Numbered from the stretch's first letter, positions 7,205 to 15,531 are shown. The stretch is DNA of 53,296 nt from SBBG01 sp033717875 (GCA_033717875.1 JADDKJ010000023.1:1-53296); one strand, 5' to 3'. Numbers and translations: made by a program. Notes: a model not told the origin generated them from the letters alone.

Positions 7205-8614
7205 ATGTCCGCAGAAACAGTTCTCAAAATGATCAAAGACAACGAAGTGAAATTCGTTGACTTCCGTTTCACCGATACCCGTGGGAAAGAGCAGCACGTC
7301 TCCGTGCCGGCCTCCACCCTCGATGCCGATGCCTTCAAGGACGGCAAGATGTTCGACGGGTCTTCCATCGCCGGATGGAAGGGCATCGAAGAGTCCGACA
7401 TGATTCTGATGCCCGATGCCGACACGGCGGTGATGGATCCGTTCTTCGATGAGAGCACCCTGATTCTGCGCTGCGACATCCTCGAGCCCCATACCATGAA
7501 GGGCTATGACCGCGATCCGCGTTCGCTGGCCAAGCGCGCCGAGGCCTATTTGCAGTCCACCGGCATTGCCGACACCGCGTTTTTTGGCCCCGAACCCGAA
7601 TTTTTCATCTTCGACGACGTGCGCTGGGGTGCGGACATGAGCGGCTCGTTCTGCAAGGTCGATTCCGAGGCCGCTTCCTGGAACTCCGAGAGAGTCTACC
7701 CGGACGGCAATATGGGGCATCGCCCCGGTGTGAAGGGCGGTTATTTCCCCGTACCGCCGGTCGATCAGTTCCAGGACATCCGCTCCGCCATGTGCCTGGC
7801 GCTGGAAGACATGGGGCTTTCCGTTGAAACGCATCACCACGAAGTGGCCACCGCCGGCCAGTGCGAAATCGGTACGCGCTTCAACACCCTGGTGAAAAAG
7901 GCCGACGAGGTGCAGGTGCTCAAGTACGTCATCCAGAACGTTGCGCACGCCTATGGCAAGACCGTCACCTTCATGCCCAAACCGATTGTCGGCGACAACG
8001 GCAGCGGTATGCACGTGCACCAGTCGCTGTCCAAGGGCGGCCAGAATCTGTTCAGCGGCAATCTGTATGGTGGCCTGTCCGAGCTGGCGCTCTATTACAT
8101 CGGCGGCATCTTCAAGCATGCCCGCGCGCTGAACGCCATCACCAATTCCACCACCAACAGCTACAAGCGACTGGTGCCCGGCTTCGAAGCGCCGATCATG
8201 CTCGCCTATTCGGCGCGCAACCGCTCCGCTTCGGTGCGTATTCCCTATGTGCCCAGCCCCAAGGCGCGCCGCATCGAAATCCGTTTCCCGGATGCCAGCA
8301 GCAATCCTTACCTGGCCTTCGCCGCCATGATGATGGCCGGCCTGGACGGTATCATGAACAAGATCCATCCCGGCGACGCCATGGATAAGGACCTGTACGA
8401 CCTGCCGCGTGAAGAGTCGGCAAAGATCCCCACCGTGTGCCATTCGCTGGACATGGCGCTGGAAGCTCTCGACAAGGACCGCGCATTCCTCACTGCGGGC
8501 GGTGTGTTCTCGAGCGAGATGATCGATGCCTATATCGACCTGAAGATGAAGGAAGTCACTCGTTTCCGCATGACGACGCACCCGGTCGAGTACGACATGT
8601 ATTACAGTTTGTAA
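7205..8614 (+). CDS. glnA: Glutamine synthetase type I
   Basis: The 469-residue product makes glutamine from glutamate, ammonia and ATP, as a cytosolic dodecamer. Family motifs in order: DFRFTDTRGKEQHV (N-terminal beta-grasp), MFDGSSIAGWKGI, the metal-site segment FGPEPEFFIFDD, the ATP-site region MHVHQSLSKGGQNLFSG, and NRSASVRIPY. The adenylylation tyrosine is Y398 in KDLYDLPREE, so control by GlnE is expected. Length equals E. coli GlnA. Start ATG 7205 follows GAGGGGAAATTAA. NtrC sites and a sigma-54 promoter lie upstream and a rho-independent terminator follows; glnL-glnG form a separate downstream unit. Confidence 0.98.
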   Translation: MSAETVLKMIKDNEVKFVDFRFTDTRGKEQHVSVPASTLDADAFKDGKMFDGSSIAGWKGIEESDMILMPDADTAVMDPFFDESTLILRCDILEPHTMKGYDRDPRSLAKRAEAYLQSTGIADTAFFGPEPEFFIFDDVRWGADMSGSFCKVDSEAASWNSERVYPDGNMGHRPGVKGGYFPVPPVDQFQDIRSAMCLALEDMGLSVETHHHEVATAGQCEIGTRFNTLVKKADEVQVLKYVIQNVAHAYGKTVTFMPKPIVGDNGSGMHVHQSLSKGGQNLFSGNLYGGLSELALYYIGGIFKHARALNAITNSTTNSYKRLVPGFEAPIMLAYSARNRSASVRIPYVPSPKARRIEIRFPDASSNPYLAFAAMMMAGLDGIMNKIHPGDAMDKDLYDLPREESAKIPTVCHSLDMALEALDKDRAFLTAGGVFSSEMIDAYIDLKMKEVTRFRMTTHPVEYDMYYSL

Positions 8615-8636
8615 TACATCGCTGTCGTGTTTATTG

Positions 8637-8675
8637 GCCCCGGCACGGGTTCACCTTGCCGGGGCTTTTCTTTTC
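8637..8675 (+). terminator. Rho-independent terminator after glnA
   Basis: A perfect 9-base stem GCCCCGGCA / TGCCGGGGC (8637-8645 and 8657-8665) is followed by TTTTCTTTTC. It separates glnA from glnL-glnG. Confidence 0.92.
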
Positions 8676-8725
8676 TTATGGGCACCTCTAATTCCAATTT
8701 GCGTTAAAAACGACAATAATTTTGT

Positions 8726-8772
8726 AGGGTGCGTTCCACGCACCAATGGTAATGGTGCGTGGAACGCACCCT
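8726..8772. repeat. Palindromic repeat with 20-base perfect arms
   Basis: The left arm (8726-8745, starting AGGGTGCGTTCC) and the right arm (8753-8772) are exact reverse complements around a 7-base loop. Each arm itself contains the sub-palindrome GGTGCGTTCCACGCACC. It is the best-preserved member of the dispersed GTAGGGTGCG family in this window. Confidence 0.85.
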
Positions 8773-8835
8773 AAAATATTTCACTTTTTATTGCGAAATG
8801 GAATAAAAATCCGCTGAAGCCACGATAGCGGCGTT

Positions 8836-8906
8836 GAAAAGTGGCTCAAAATGCAGGGCCGGGAAGTGGCAGACTGTGTGGACACTCCGCTTTTTCGCCA
8901 CTTTTC
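8836..8906. repeat. Inverted repeat in the glnA-glnL gap
   Basis: GAAAAGTGGC (8836-8845) and GCCACTTTTC (8897-8906) are exact reverse complements 51 bases apart. I see no gene in 8615-9177: the gap holds the terminator, two inverted repeats, an NtrC site and a possible promoter. Confidence 0.5.
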
Positions 8907-8963
8907 GCCTTGCCCTCGCGCTTGATCAAATTTTTAGAGGTCCTTTTATTATGCCTAGATGTT

Positions 8964-8980
8964 CGCACCATAATGGTGCA
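8964..8980 (+). promoter_or_regulatory. NtrC-binding site upstream of glnL-glnG
   Basis: CGCACCATAATGGTGCA has perfect GCACC / GGTGC halves spaced by five bases, the NtrC consensus. It is about 200 bases upstream of glnL and probably lets NtrC control its own operon. Confidence 0.82.
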
Positions 8981-9151
8981 AAAAAATGCTCCATGAGCTA
9001 TTCTGTTGCCTGTTAGTCGGCCGTTTTTACTTTCCGGGGTTGCCAGAATTCGCCAAGAGCGGTTCCTTTTTGTGCTTATTATTTTATTTTTCAAACAGTT
9101 ATTTTAATTTCTGGAAAGGGTTCTTGCGGCATGGAAGACGGATTTAAAGAA

Positions 9152-9167
9152 TGGTTTGGTTCTTGCA
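9152..9167 (+). promoter_or_regulatory. Possible sigma-54 promoter of glnL
   Basis: TGGTTTGGTTCTTGCA has the -24 TGG and a perfect -12 TTGCA at consensus spacing but lacks CAC after TGG. The start it predicts, about 9178, coincides with the annotated glnL ATG. It would need a leaderless message or the downstream ATG 9193, which weakens the case. Confidence 0.35.
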
Positions 9168-9177
9168 GTAGCGGGGT

Positions 9178-10254
9178 ATGTTGCCCGATCTTATGACACA
9201 GGATGCAATAAATCGGCGCATTATCGATGGCTTGACCACCGCCGTGCTGGTCTTCGACGATGTGTTGCGGCTGATTTATGTCAACCCGGCCGGGGAGATG
9301 GTCTTTGAGGTAAGCGCAAGGCGCTTGCTCGGCTTGCCGGTGCAAGACCTGCTGCCGGGGGCGGCGCTGGTTGTCGATGCCATGCGGTACGCTCTGGAGA
9401 GCGGGGCTCCGTTCGCCGAGCACGAACTACAATTGGCACTGCCGGGCGGCCGGAAAATTTCCGTCGACATGACGATTACACCGTTGGCTGAGGGGCGAGG
9501 CGGCGAGTTGCTGGTCGAGCTGGTGCAGGTGGATCGCCAGATGCGCATCACCCGGGAAGAGAATTTGCTTGCCCAGCTTCAGGCGGCGCGCGCGGTGGTG
9601 CGCGGATTGGCGCATGAAATCAAGAATCCGCTGGGTGGATTGCGTGGCGCCGCGCAATTGCTGGAGAGGGAGCTGGTTGATGAGGCGCTCACGGAATATA
9701 CTGGCATCATCATCGGTGAAGCGGACAGGTTGCAGAATCTGGTGAATCGCATCCTGGGGCCGAATACCCTGTCGCAGAAGCGCCTCGCCAACATCCATCA
9801 GGTGCTGGAGCGGGTGCGCGGCGTGGTGCTCGCCGAGGTGCCCACGGGAGTGTCGATTATCCGCGATTATGATCCCAGCATCCCGGAGTTCAGCGTCGAC
9901 CCGGATCAGCTCATTCAGGCCGTGCTCAATATCGTGCGCAATGCCGTGCAGGCTATCGACGGGGCGGGCGACATCATTTTGCGCACGCGGATTCAGCGCC
10001 AGATCACCATCGGCCAGCAGCGCCACAAACTTGCGGCGCGTATCGAAGTGATCGACAGCGGGCCGGGGATCGCTCCCGACATGGTGGAGCGGATTTTTTA
10101 TCCGATGGTGACCACGCGGCCTGAAGGTACCGGGCTGGGTTTGTCGATCGCCCAATCGCTGGTGCAACAGCATGACGGCCTGATCGAATGCAGCAGCCAT
10201 CCAGGACAGACGACGTTTACGATAGTGCTCCCGCTGGAGAAAGGTAATGAGTGA
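9178..10254 (+). CDS. glnL: Nitrogen regulation sensor histidine kinase NtrB
   Basis: 358 residues: a PAS-like N-terminal domain (about 12-120, containing VLVFDDVLRLIYVNPAGEM), a HisKA dimerisation helix with the phosphorylated histidine H146 in VVRGLAHEIKNPLGGLRGAAQ, and an HATPase domain (IVRNAVQAI, DSGPGIAPDMVERIFYPMVT, GTGLGLSIAQSLV). NtrB is cytosolic, is governed by PII, and phosphorylates or dephosphorylates NtrC according to nitrogen status. No membrane segment is seen, as expected. The start is placed at ATG 9178 after AGCGGGGT; ATG 9193 is an alternative. The last 8 bases overlap glnG. Confidence 0.95.
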   Translation: MLPDLMTQDAINRRIIDGLTTAVLVFDDVLRLIYVNPAGEMVFEVSARRLLGLPVQDLLPGAALVVDAMRYALESGAPFAEHELQLALPGGRKISVDMTITPLAEGRGGELLVELVQVDRQMRITREENLLAQLQAARAVVRGLAHEIKNPLGGLRGAAQLLERELVDEALTEYTGIIIGEADRLQNLVNRILGPNTLSQKRLANIHQVLERVRGVVLAEVPTGVSIIRDYDPSIPEFSVDPDQLIQAVLNIVRNAVQAIDGAGDIILRTRIQRQITIGQQRHKLAARIEVIDSGPGIAPDMVERIFYPMVTTRPEGTGLGLSIAQSLVQQHDGLIECSSHPGQTTFTIVLPLEKGNE

Positions 10255-11686
10255 AAGGGAAGCAAGGAGCGAAAGGGAATATGTGTGGGTGATCGACGAT
10301 GACCGGTCGATCCGCTGGGTGCTGGAGCGGGCGCTGAGGCAGGCCGGCATGGACGTGGTCAGTTTCGATAGCGCCGCCCCGGCGCTGCGCTCCCTCGAAA
10401 ATGACGTGCCGGACATCGTCGTCAGCGATATTCGCATGCCCGGCATGGACGGGTTGAAGATGCTCGAACGCATCAAGGCCGATCATGCCGATCTGCCGGT
10501 GATCATCATGACAGCGCACTCCGATCTGGACAGTGCGGTGTCGGCTTATCAGGGCGGTGCGTTCGAGTATCTGCCCAAGCCTTTCGATGTCGACGAGGCG
10601 GTCGATCTGGTGCGGCGCGCCGTCGATCATAGCCGGCGCAATCGCGCGCCGCAGCCGCGCATCGAGGATGCGCGCAGCCCCGAGATCATCGGCGAGGCGC
10701 CCGCCATGCAGGAGGTGTTCCGGGCCATCGGGCGGCTGTCGCGGTCGAATATCACTGTCTTGATCAACGGTGAATCCGGTACCGGCAAGGAGCTGGTGGC
10801 GCAGGCGCTGCATCGTCACAGTCCACGGGCGGACAAGCCGTTCATCGCCCTCAACACCGCCGCGATCCCGCGCGAGCTACTGGAGTCGGAACTGTTCGGC
10901 CATGAGCGCGGCGCCTTCACCGGCGCACAGAACATGCGCCGTGGCCGTTTCGAACAGGCCGATGGCGGCACGTTGTTCCTCGACGAGATCGGCGACATGC
11001 CGGCCGAGCTGCAAACGCGGTTGCTGCGCGTGCTGGCGGATGGCGAGTTTTACCGCGTGGGTGGTCATACCCCCATCAAGGTCGACGTGCGCATCATCGC
11101 CGCCACTCACCAGGATCTCGAACGGCGCGTCAGGGAAGGGCTGTTCCGCGAGGATCTGTTCCACCGCCTGAACGTGATCCGCATCCACATTCCCGCGTTG
11201 CGCGAGCGGCGCACCGATATTCCGCTGTTGCTGCGTCATTTCCTCAACAGCGCGGCACGCGAACTGAATGTCGAGCCCAAGACGCTGCGTCCCGAGGCCG
11301 AGGCCTATCTGTGCAGGCTTGAGTGGCCGGGCAATGTGCGCCAGCTCGAAAATGCCTGCCGCTGGCTGACCGTGATGGCCTCGGGCCGGGAAATCCATCT
11401 CGAAGACTTGCCACCCGAACTCAAGCTCGAAAGCGCCCCGGTGGTCAATGGCGGCGAATGGGAGTCCGCGCTGCGGGGGTGGGCCGACCAGCGTCTGGCG
11501 CAGGGCGAGACAGGTGTGCTCGATGCCGCGACACCTGTTTTCGAACGCATCATGATCGAAACCGCGCTCAAGCACACCGGTGGCCGCCGCCAGGACGCGG
11601 CGCGGCTGCTGGGCTGGGGACGCAACACGCTGACGCGCAAGATCAAGGAACTGGGGATGGGCGACGAGCTGGCCGGCGAAGATTGA
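10247..11686 (+). CDS. glnG: Nitrogen regulation response regulator NtrC
   Basis: 479 residues in three parts: a receiver with the acceptor D61 in VVSDIRMPGMDG; an AAA+ sigma-54 activator domain with Walker A GESGTGKE (175-182), the sigma-54-contacting GAFTGA loop (222-227) and Walker B DEIGD (246-250); and a C-terminal Fis-type helix-turn-helix (ALKHTGGRRQDAARLLGWGR NTLTRKIKEL). Phosphorylated NtrC binds the palindromes seen before glnA and glnL and opens sigma-54 promoters. It overlaps glnL by 8 bases, so translation is probably coupled. Confidence 0.97.
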   Translation: MSEREARSEREYVWVIDDDRSIRWVLERALRQAGMDVVSFDSAAPALRSLENDVPDIVVSDIRMPGMDGLKMLERIKADHADLPVIIMTAHSDLDSAVSAYQGGAFEYLPKPFDVDEAVDLVRRAVDHSRRNRAPQPRIEDARSPEIIGEAPAMQEVFRAIGRLSRSNITVLINGESGTGKELVAQALHRHSPRADKPFIALNTAAIPRELLESELFGHERGAFTGAQNMRRGRFEQADGGTLFLDEIGDMPAELQTRLLRVLADGEFYRVGGHTPIKVDVRIIAATHQDLERRVREGLFREDLFHRLNVIRIHIPALRERRTDIPLLLRHFLNSAARELNVEPKTLRPEAEAYLCRLEWPGNVRQLENACRWLTVMASGREIHLEDLPPELKLESAPVVNGGEWESALRGWADQRLAQGETGVLDAATPVFERIMIETALKHTGGRRQDAARLLGWGRNTLTRKIKELGMGDELAGED

Positions 11687-11699
11687 ACCTAAAAACCTG

Positions 11700-12167
11700 G
11701 TGTTTCACGTCGTTCTCTATCAACCCGAAATTCCACCCAACACCGGCAACATCATTCGCCTGTGCGCCAATGTCGGGGCGGCGCTGCATCTGATCCGCCC
11801 GCTCGGTTTCCGCCTGGACGACAGCAAGCTCAAGCGCGCCGGACTGGATTATCACGAATATGCCACGGTGCGCGAGCATGAGAGCCTTGAGGCCTTTGTC
11901 GAGGCGGTACGGCCGGCGCGGATCTTCGCCTGCTCGACGCGCGGGCGGCGATATTATGCCGATGTGACCTTTCAGCCAGGGGATGCGTTGCTGTTCGGGC
12001 CGGAAACCCGTGGATTGCCACAAACCGTGCTGGATGCCCTGCCGTCGGAGCAACTGCTGCGTATTCCCATGCGGCCTGATAACCGCAGCCTGAATCTCTC
12101 CAACGCCGTGGCGGTGATTCTCTACGAGGCGTGGCGGCAGCGGGGGTTCGCCGGCAGTTCGATGTAG
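11700..12167 (+). CDS. trmL: tRNA (cytidine/uridine-34-2'-O)-methyltransferase TrmL
   Basis: The 155-residue SPOUT-family enzyme methylates the 2'-OH of wobble residue 34 in certain leucine tRNAs using S-adenosylmethionine. Family signatures are visible: FHVVLYQPEIPPNTGNIIRL at the start, LIRPLGFRLDDSKLKRAGLDY, and the knot region LLFGPETRGLP plus RIPMRPDNRSLNLSNAVAVILYE. The length is typical (about 155). The only start giving the full N-terminus is GTG 11700, 13 bases after the glnG stop, with no good Shine-Dalgarno, so coupling to glnG translation is plausible. Confidence 0.95.
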   Translation: MFHVVLYQPEIPPNTGNIIRLCANVGAALHLIRPLGFRLDDSKLKRAGLDYHEYATVREHESLEAFVEAVRPARIFACSTRGRRYYADVTFQPGDALLFGPETRGLPQTVLDALPSEQLLRIPMRPDNRSLNLSNAVAVILYEAWRQRGFAGSSM

Positions 12168-12170
12168 CGT

Positions 12171-12197
12171 GTAGGGTGCGTCTCACGCACCGCAACG
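12171..12197. repeat. Single copy of the GTAGGGTGCGTCTCACGCACC repeat
   Basis: About 25 bases here (GTAGGGTGCGTCTCACGCAC followed by CGCAA) are repeated at 45916-45941. The core GGTGCGTCTCACGCACC is itself palindromic. It lies between the convergent trmL and lysA genes. Confidence 0.7.
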
Positions 12198-12216
12198 CCG
12201 CCCTCGTTCGGGACGA

Positions 12217-13464
12217 TCAGGGCAACAATCTCTCTCCCGCAAACAGCGCCTGCACTGTTTCCCGCGCCCGCACCAGATGGATCTGATCCCCGTCCACTAT
12301 CACCTCCGCGGCGCGCGGCCGGGTGTTGTAGTTGGAGCTCATGACAAAGCCGTAAGCGCCGGCGGAACGCACCGCCAGCACGTCGCCGGGCTGGATATTG
12401 AGGCTGCGGTCCTTGCCGAGGAAGTCGCCGGTCTCGCATACCGGGCCGACCACATCATAGTGCTGGGGTTCGCGCGCTGTTCTAGGCGTTACCTCGACGA
12501 TGTCTTGCCAGGCCTTGTAAAGGGCGGGGCGGATCAGGTCGTTCATGCCGGCGTCGACGAGCGCGAAGTTCTTGTGCGCGGTGTGTTTCAGGTATTCCAC
12601 CGTGGTCAGCAGCACGCCGGCGTTGCCAACGATGGCGCGGCCGGGTTCGAGCAGGATCTTGTGCCCGCGTCCGGCCAGCTTTGGCAGCAGCGCCGCGGCG
12701 TAGTCGGCGGGCGAGGGCGGGGTTTCGCCATGATAAGCGATGCCCAGGCCGCCGCCGATGTCGATATGGTCGATGGCGATGCCCTGCGCGGCGAGGTCGT
12801 CCACCAGGTGCAGTAAACGGTCGAGGGCGTCGACGAACGGTTCGATCTCGGTCAGTTGCGAGCCGATATGGCAGTCCACGCCGACGATCTCGATGTGCGG
12901 CAGTCCGGCGGCGCGCGCATAAGCTTCGCGGGCTTCGGCGATATCGATGCCGAATTTGTTTTCCTTCAGGCCGGTCGAGATATAGGGATGGGTGCGCGCA
13001 TCCACGTCAGGGTTGACGCGCAGCGACACCGGCGCGCGCACGCCGATCTCTTCCGCCACGGTGTTGAGGCGTTCCAGCTCGGGCAGCGATTCGACGTTGA
13101 AGCAGTGGATACCCGCCTCCAGGGCGCGACGCATTTCATCGGCGCGCTTGCCTACGCCGGAGAAGACTACCTTGGCCGGATCGCCCCCGGCGGCCAGCAC
13201 CCGTTCCAGTTCGCCGCCGGAGACGATGTCGAAGCCCGATCCCAGCCGCGCCAGCACATTGAGCACGGCGAGATTGGAGTTGGCCTTGACGGCGTAGCAC
13301 ACCAGATGATCGTGCCCGGCGAAGGCGCGGTCGAAGGCGTGCCAGTGGCGCTCGATGGTGGCGCGGGAGTAGACATAGCAGGGCGTGCCATGCGTGGCGG
13401 CGATCTGCGCAAGATCGGCATCTTCGGCGTGCAACGCGCCGTTGCGGTAGCTGAAATGATCCAT
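12217..13464 (-). CDS. lysA: Diaminopimelate decarboxylase
   Basis: 415 residues. LysA catalyses the last step of lysine synthesis, decarboxylating meso-diaminopimelate with pyridoxal phosphate in the cytosol. The PLP lysine is K60 in CYAVKANSN; further motifs are the HIGSQL turn, the glycine loop DIGGGLGI, EPGRAIVGNAG, and CETGDFL, which carries the partner-subunit catalytic Cys. ATG 13464 (MDHFSYRNG) fits the family; an upstream ATG at 13506 would overlap lptM and is rejected. The gene starts 7 bases after the lptM stop, the usual gammaproteobacterial pair. Confidence 0.96.
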   Translation of the reverse strand: MDHFSYRNGALHAEDADLAQIAATHGTPCYVYSRATIERHWHAFDRAFAGHDHLVCYAVKANSNLAVLNVLARLGSGFDIVSGGELERVLAAGGDPAKVVFSGVGKRADEMRRALEAGIHCFNVESLPELERLNTVAEEIGVRAPVSLRVNPDVDARTHPYISTGLKENKFGIDIAEAREAYARAAGLPHIEIVGVDCHIGSQLTEIEPFVDALDRLLHLVDDLAAQGIAIDHIDIGGGLGIAYHGETPPSPADYAAALLPKLAGRGHKILLEPGRAIVGNAGVLLTTVEYLKHTAHKNFALVDAGMNDLIRPALYKAWQDIVEVTPRTAREPQHYDVVGPVCETGDFLGKDRSLNIQPGDVLAVRSAGAYGFVMSSNYNTRPRAAEVIVDGDQIHLVRARETVQALFAGERLLP

Positions 13465-13471
13465 AAATTCT

Positions 13472-13609
13472 TTATCGTTGTGGTTGGCTGGGCGCCGGTT
13501 TTTCATCCGGCAGATACAGAGCGCCTTTCTGGCCGCAGCCGCAGAGCAGGCTCAGGCCGAGCAAAGCGATCAACAGGCCGATTCGTGGGCGGCGTGTGTA
13601 AGACTTCAT
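13472..13609 (-). CDS. lptM: LptM (YifL) small lipoprotein, LPS translocon maturation factor
   Basis: A 45-residue frame starts MKSYTRRPRIG and ends QPQR. It has a hydrophobic signal (GLLIALLGLSLL), a lipobox ending LLCGC with the lipidated cysteine at 25, and the family signature CGQKGALYLPDE directly after it. In E. coli LptM assists disulfide maturation of the LptD/LptE outer-membrane LPS translocon. The position, 7 bases before lysA on the same strand, is the conserved one. The gene is short enough to be missed by gene callers. Confidence 0.92.
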   Translation of the reverse strand: MKSYTRRPRIGLLIALLGLSLLCGCGQKGALYLPDEKPAPSQPQR

Positions 13610-13628
13610 TGATATGTGATCCAGTTGC

Positions 13629-13645
13629 AGGGTGCGCCGTGCGCA
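13629..13645. repeat. Half-copy of the AGGGTGCGCCGTGCGCA repeat
   Basis: AGGGTGCGCCGTGCGCA here matches the reverse complement of the right half of the repeat at 45916-45986. It lies just upstream of lptM. Confidence 0.6.
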
Positions 13646-13667
13646 TTCGGGTAAGGTTATTTAAGGT

Positions 13668-13772
13668 ACCCTTCGCCCCCAGGGAGAAGGCTGGGATGAG
13701 GGGAATTATAAATTCAACAACTTGCCGCATGCCTTTCCCTCACCCCCACCCTCTCCCAAGGGGAGAGGGTGG
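13668..13772. repeat. CCCTCACCCC / GGGGTGAGGG-type intergenic repeat with terminal hairpin
   Basis: Two facing repeat units, one around CCCAGGGAGAAGGCTGGGAT and one around CCCTCACCCCCACCCTCTCC, are separated by about 30 AT-richer bases. The right unit holds the hairpin ACCCTCTCCC / GGGAGAGGGT (13748-13770) immediately after the stop of the TrpD2 gene and may act as its terminator. The rest of 13610-13773 holds no gene. Confidence 0.6.
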
Positions 13773-13773
13773 A

Positions 13774-14793
13774 TTATAAACCTAAAACGTGTGTTCCGCT
13801 GCCGTACCTATCACGGGGGCGTCCATCCCACATCTGCCGCGCCAACGCTTCCGCCGCCGCGATCGAATCCGCGCGTCCCATCATCTTGAGCGCGATCGCG
13901 GCGGTGCCGGTGACCGTCGCCTCGCCGTAGTCGTCCGCGATGTCGCCGCGCCACAGCGCCGCCAGCCGCGTCACATCCATGGTCTCGTCTTTCATGTGGC
14001 GGGTGCTGAACAGGGCCGGCCATTGCTCTTCCCCGGCGACGCCTTCGTGGACGGTGAGCACCTGACAGTCGATGTCCGGGTTGCGTTCGATCTCGCCGCC
14101 TTCGCCTTTCAGCACCGCCGCATGGGACTGTCCGAGAAGCAGCGCGGCCTGTTGATGGATGATTTTGTAACCGGGGTGGAAGATGCCCTGCATCAGGTTG
14201 GGCGCCTGGAAGGGATTGAGCATGCGCGACAGGGTGTGCACGGGGGAGCGTAACCCCAGCAGGTCGCGCAGCTCGATCATTTCCTGAAGCTTGGGACAGA
14301 AATTTTCCAAGGGTAGGAAGGCGAAACCCTGCTGCCGGATACGCTGCGCCGCATCATTCAGCGATGCGCAAGGCGCGATTCCCAGTGATGCCAAGGCGCC
14401 GGGGGTATAGACACGATTGTATTTGCGCCCGCCGATGCCGTGCATGAATATCGAGCTGCCGTTTTCGGCCAGCAGCAAGGCGGAGAGCAGGAACCACGGT
14501 AGTTGCCGGCGTTTGCCGGCGTAGGACGACCAATCGAGATCTACCTTGGGTATCGCGCCCGGTAAAACCAAGCTGTCGCGCGCCGCGCGCACGAAGCCGG
14601 CCAGTTCCTCCGGGCTTTCTTCCTTGACGCGCATCAACATGAGAAAGGCGCCGAGCTGCACCGGTTCGACCGCGCTGTCGGCCAGTATCAGGCGCATCGC
14701 CTCGTAGGCTTCGTCCTGTGTCAGCGAACGCGAGCCCTTTTTGCCTTTGCCGAGGATGCGAATGTATTGGGCGAAGATGTGTTCTTCGGTCAT
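13774..14793 (-). CDS. ybiB: TrpD2/YbiB-type glycosyltransferase-fold protein
   Basis: 339 residues with the anthranilate-phosphoribosyltransferase fold: an N-terminal helical domain (about 1-70, with LTQDEAYEAMRLILADSAVEPVQLGAFLM split by one turn) and a C-terminal alpha/beta domain containing FMHGIGGRKYNRVYTPGALA. The strict phosphoribosyl-pyrophosphate motif of true TrpD is altered, as in the TrpD2/YbiB family. E. coli YbiB binds nucleic acid rather than acting in tryptophan synthesis. No trp genes are nearby, which supports this. A true glycosyltransferase role cannot be ruled out. It is the same strand as the Bax-inhibitor gene upstream, separated from it by a terminator. Confidence 0.8.
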   Translation of the reverse strand: MTEEHIFAQYIRILGKGKKGSRSLTQDEAYEAMRLILADSAVEPVQLGAFLMLMRVKEESPEELAGFVRAARDSLVLPGAIPKVDLDWSSYAGKRRQLPWFLLSALLLAENGSSIFMHGIGGRKYNRVYTPGALASLGIAPCASLNDAAQRIRQQGFAFLPLENFCPKLQEMIELRDLLGLRSPVHTLSRMLNPFQAPNLMQGIFHPGYKIIHQQAALLLGQSHAAVLKGEGGEIERNPDIDCQVLTVHEGVAGEEQWPALFSTRHMKDETMDVTRLAALWRGDIADDYGEATVTGTAAIALKMMGRADSIAAAEALARQMWDGRPRDRYGSGTHVLGL

Positions 14794-14812
14794 GACATCA
14801 CCGTAAACGAAA

Positions 14813-14845
14813 AACCCCTGGACAGCGCACCGCCAGGGGTTCTCG
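14813..14845 (-). terminator. Rho-independent terminator after the Bax-inhibitor-1 gene
   Basis: The perfect 9-base stem AACCCCTGG / CCAGGGGTT (14813-14821 and 14833-14841), read on the minus strand, is followed by TTTTCGTTT. It sits between the Bax-inhibitor-1 gene and the TrpD2 gene. Confidence 0.8.
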
Positions 14846-14862
14846 GCATCATTTCGGATATC

Positions 14863-15531
14863 TCAATCGTTGCTGTTGAACACACCCAGCAGATGCAGCA
14901 GGCTGGCGAACAGATTGTAAATGCTGACGTACAGCGAGACAGTCGCCAGGATGTAATTGGTCTCGCCGCCATGAACGATCTGGCTGGTCTCGAACAGTAT
15001 CAGACCAGAGGCGAGCAGGACGAACATCGCGGACACCGCCAGCGCCAGGGTGGGCAGCTCGAAGAAGATGGCGCCTAGTCCGGTGAGAAAGGCCACCAGC
15101 ACGCCAACGAACAGGAAGCCCCCCATGAAACTGAAGTCCCTGCGCGAGGTCAGCGCATAGGCCGACAGGCCGAGAAAGATCGCGCCGGTGGCGCCCATCG
15201 CCATCATCACTGTCTGTCCGCCGTTGGGCAGGCCGAGATAGCTGTTGATGATGGGGCCGAGCGTCAAGCCCATGAAGCCGGTCAACCCGAACACCGACAG
15301 CAGGCCCCAGGCGCTGTTGCGTAGCTTGTAGGTGAGGAACAGCAGCCCGAAGTAGCCCACCAGGGTAATGATCAGGCCCGGATGGGGCAGGTTGAACTTG
15401 ATCGACGCGCCGGCGGTGGCCGCGCTGAACAGCAGCGTCATCGCCAACAGCGTATAGGTGTTGCGAATCAGTTTGTTGGTGGTGACCGTAGAGCCAACGG
15501 TTGCGACGGCGGGGCGTTGATACGGATTCAT
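14863..15531 (-). CDS. yccA: Bax inhibitor-1 / YccA family membrane protein
   Basis: 222 residues with seven hydrophobic segments in the YccA/BI-1 layout (LLAMTLLFSAATAGASI, LIITLVGYFGLLFLTYKL, and so on) and the family segment VSLYVSIYNLFASLLHLLG near the C-terminus. BI-1 members are inner-membrane proton or calcium-linked channels; E. coli YccA modulates FtsH proteolysis of membrane proteins. The acidic end FNSND is short but usual. It is followed by its own terminator and is divergent from the receiver-led operon at 15713. Confidence 0.93.
   Translation of the reverse strand: MNPYQRPAVATVGSTVTTNKLIRNTYTLLAMTLLFSAATAGASIKFNLPHPGLIITLVGYFGLLFLTYKLRNSAWGLLSVFGLTGFMGLTLGPIINSYLGLPNGGQTVMMAMGATGAIFLGLSAYALTSRRDFSFMGGFLFVGVLVAFLTGLGAIFFELPTLALAVSAMFVLLASGLILFETSQIVHGGETNYILATVSLYVSIYNLFASLLHLLGVFNSND

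Noticed and set aside
7166..8581. A 471-codon open frame opposite glnA
   Set aside because: It is antisense to a textbook glutamine synthetase, has no Shine-Dalgarno and no recognisable domain.
9152..9178. Sigma-54 promoter directly at the glnL start
   Set aside because: Kept only as a weak feature, not as a finding: TGGTTT deviates from TGGCAC and the predicted start falls on the annotated ATG.
13774..14793. Calling the TrpD2 protein anthranilate phosphoribosyltransferase
   Set aside because: The strict PRPP motif of TrpD is altered, no other trp gene is nearby, and the length and ends agree better with the YbiB/TrpD2 family.
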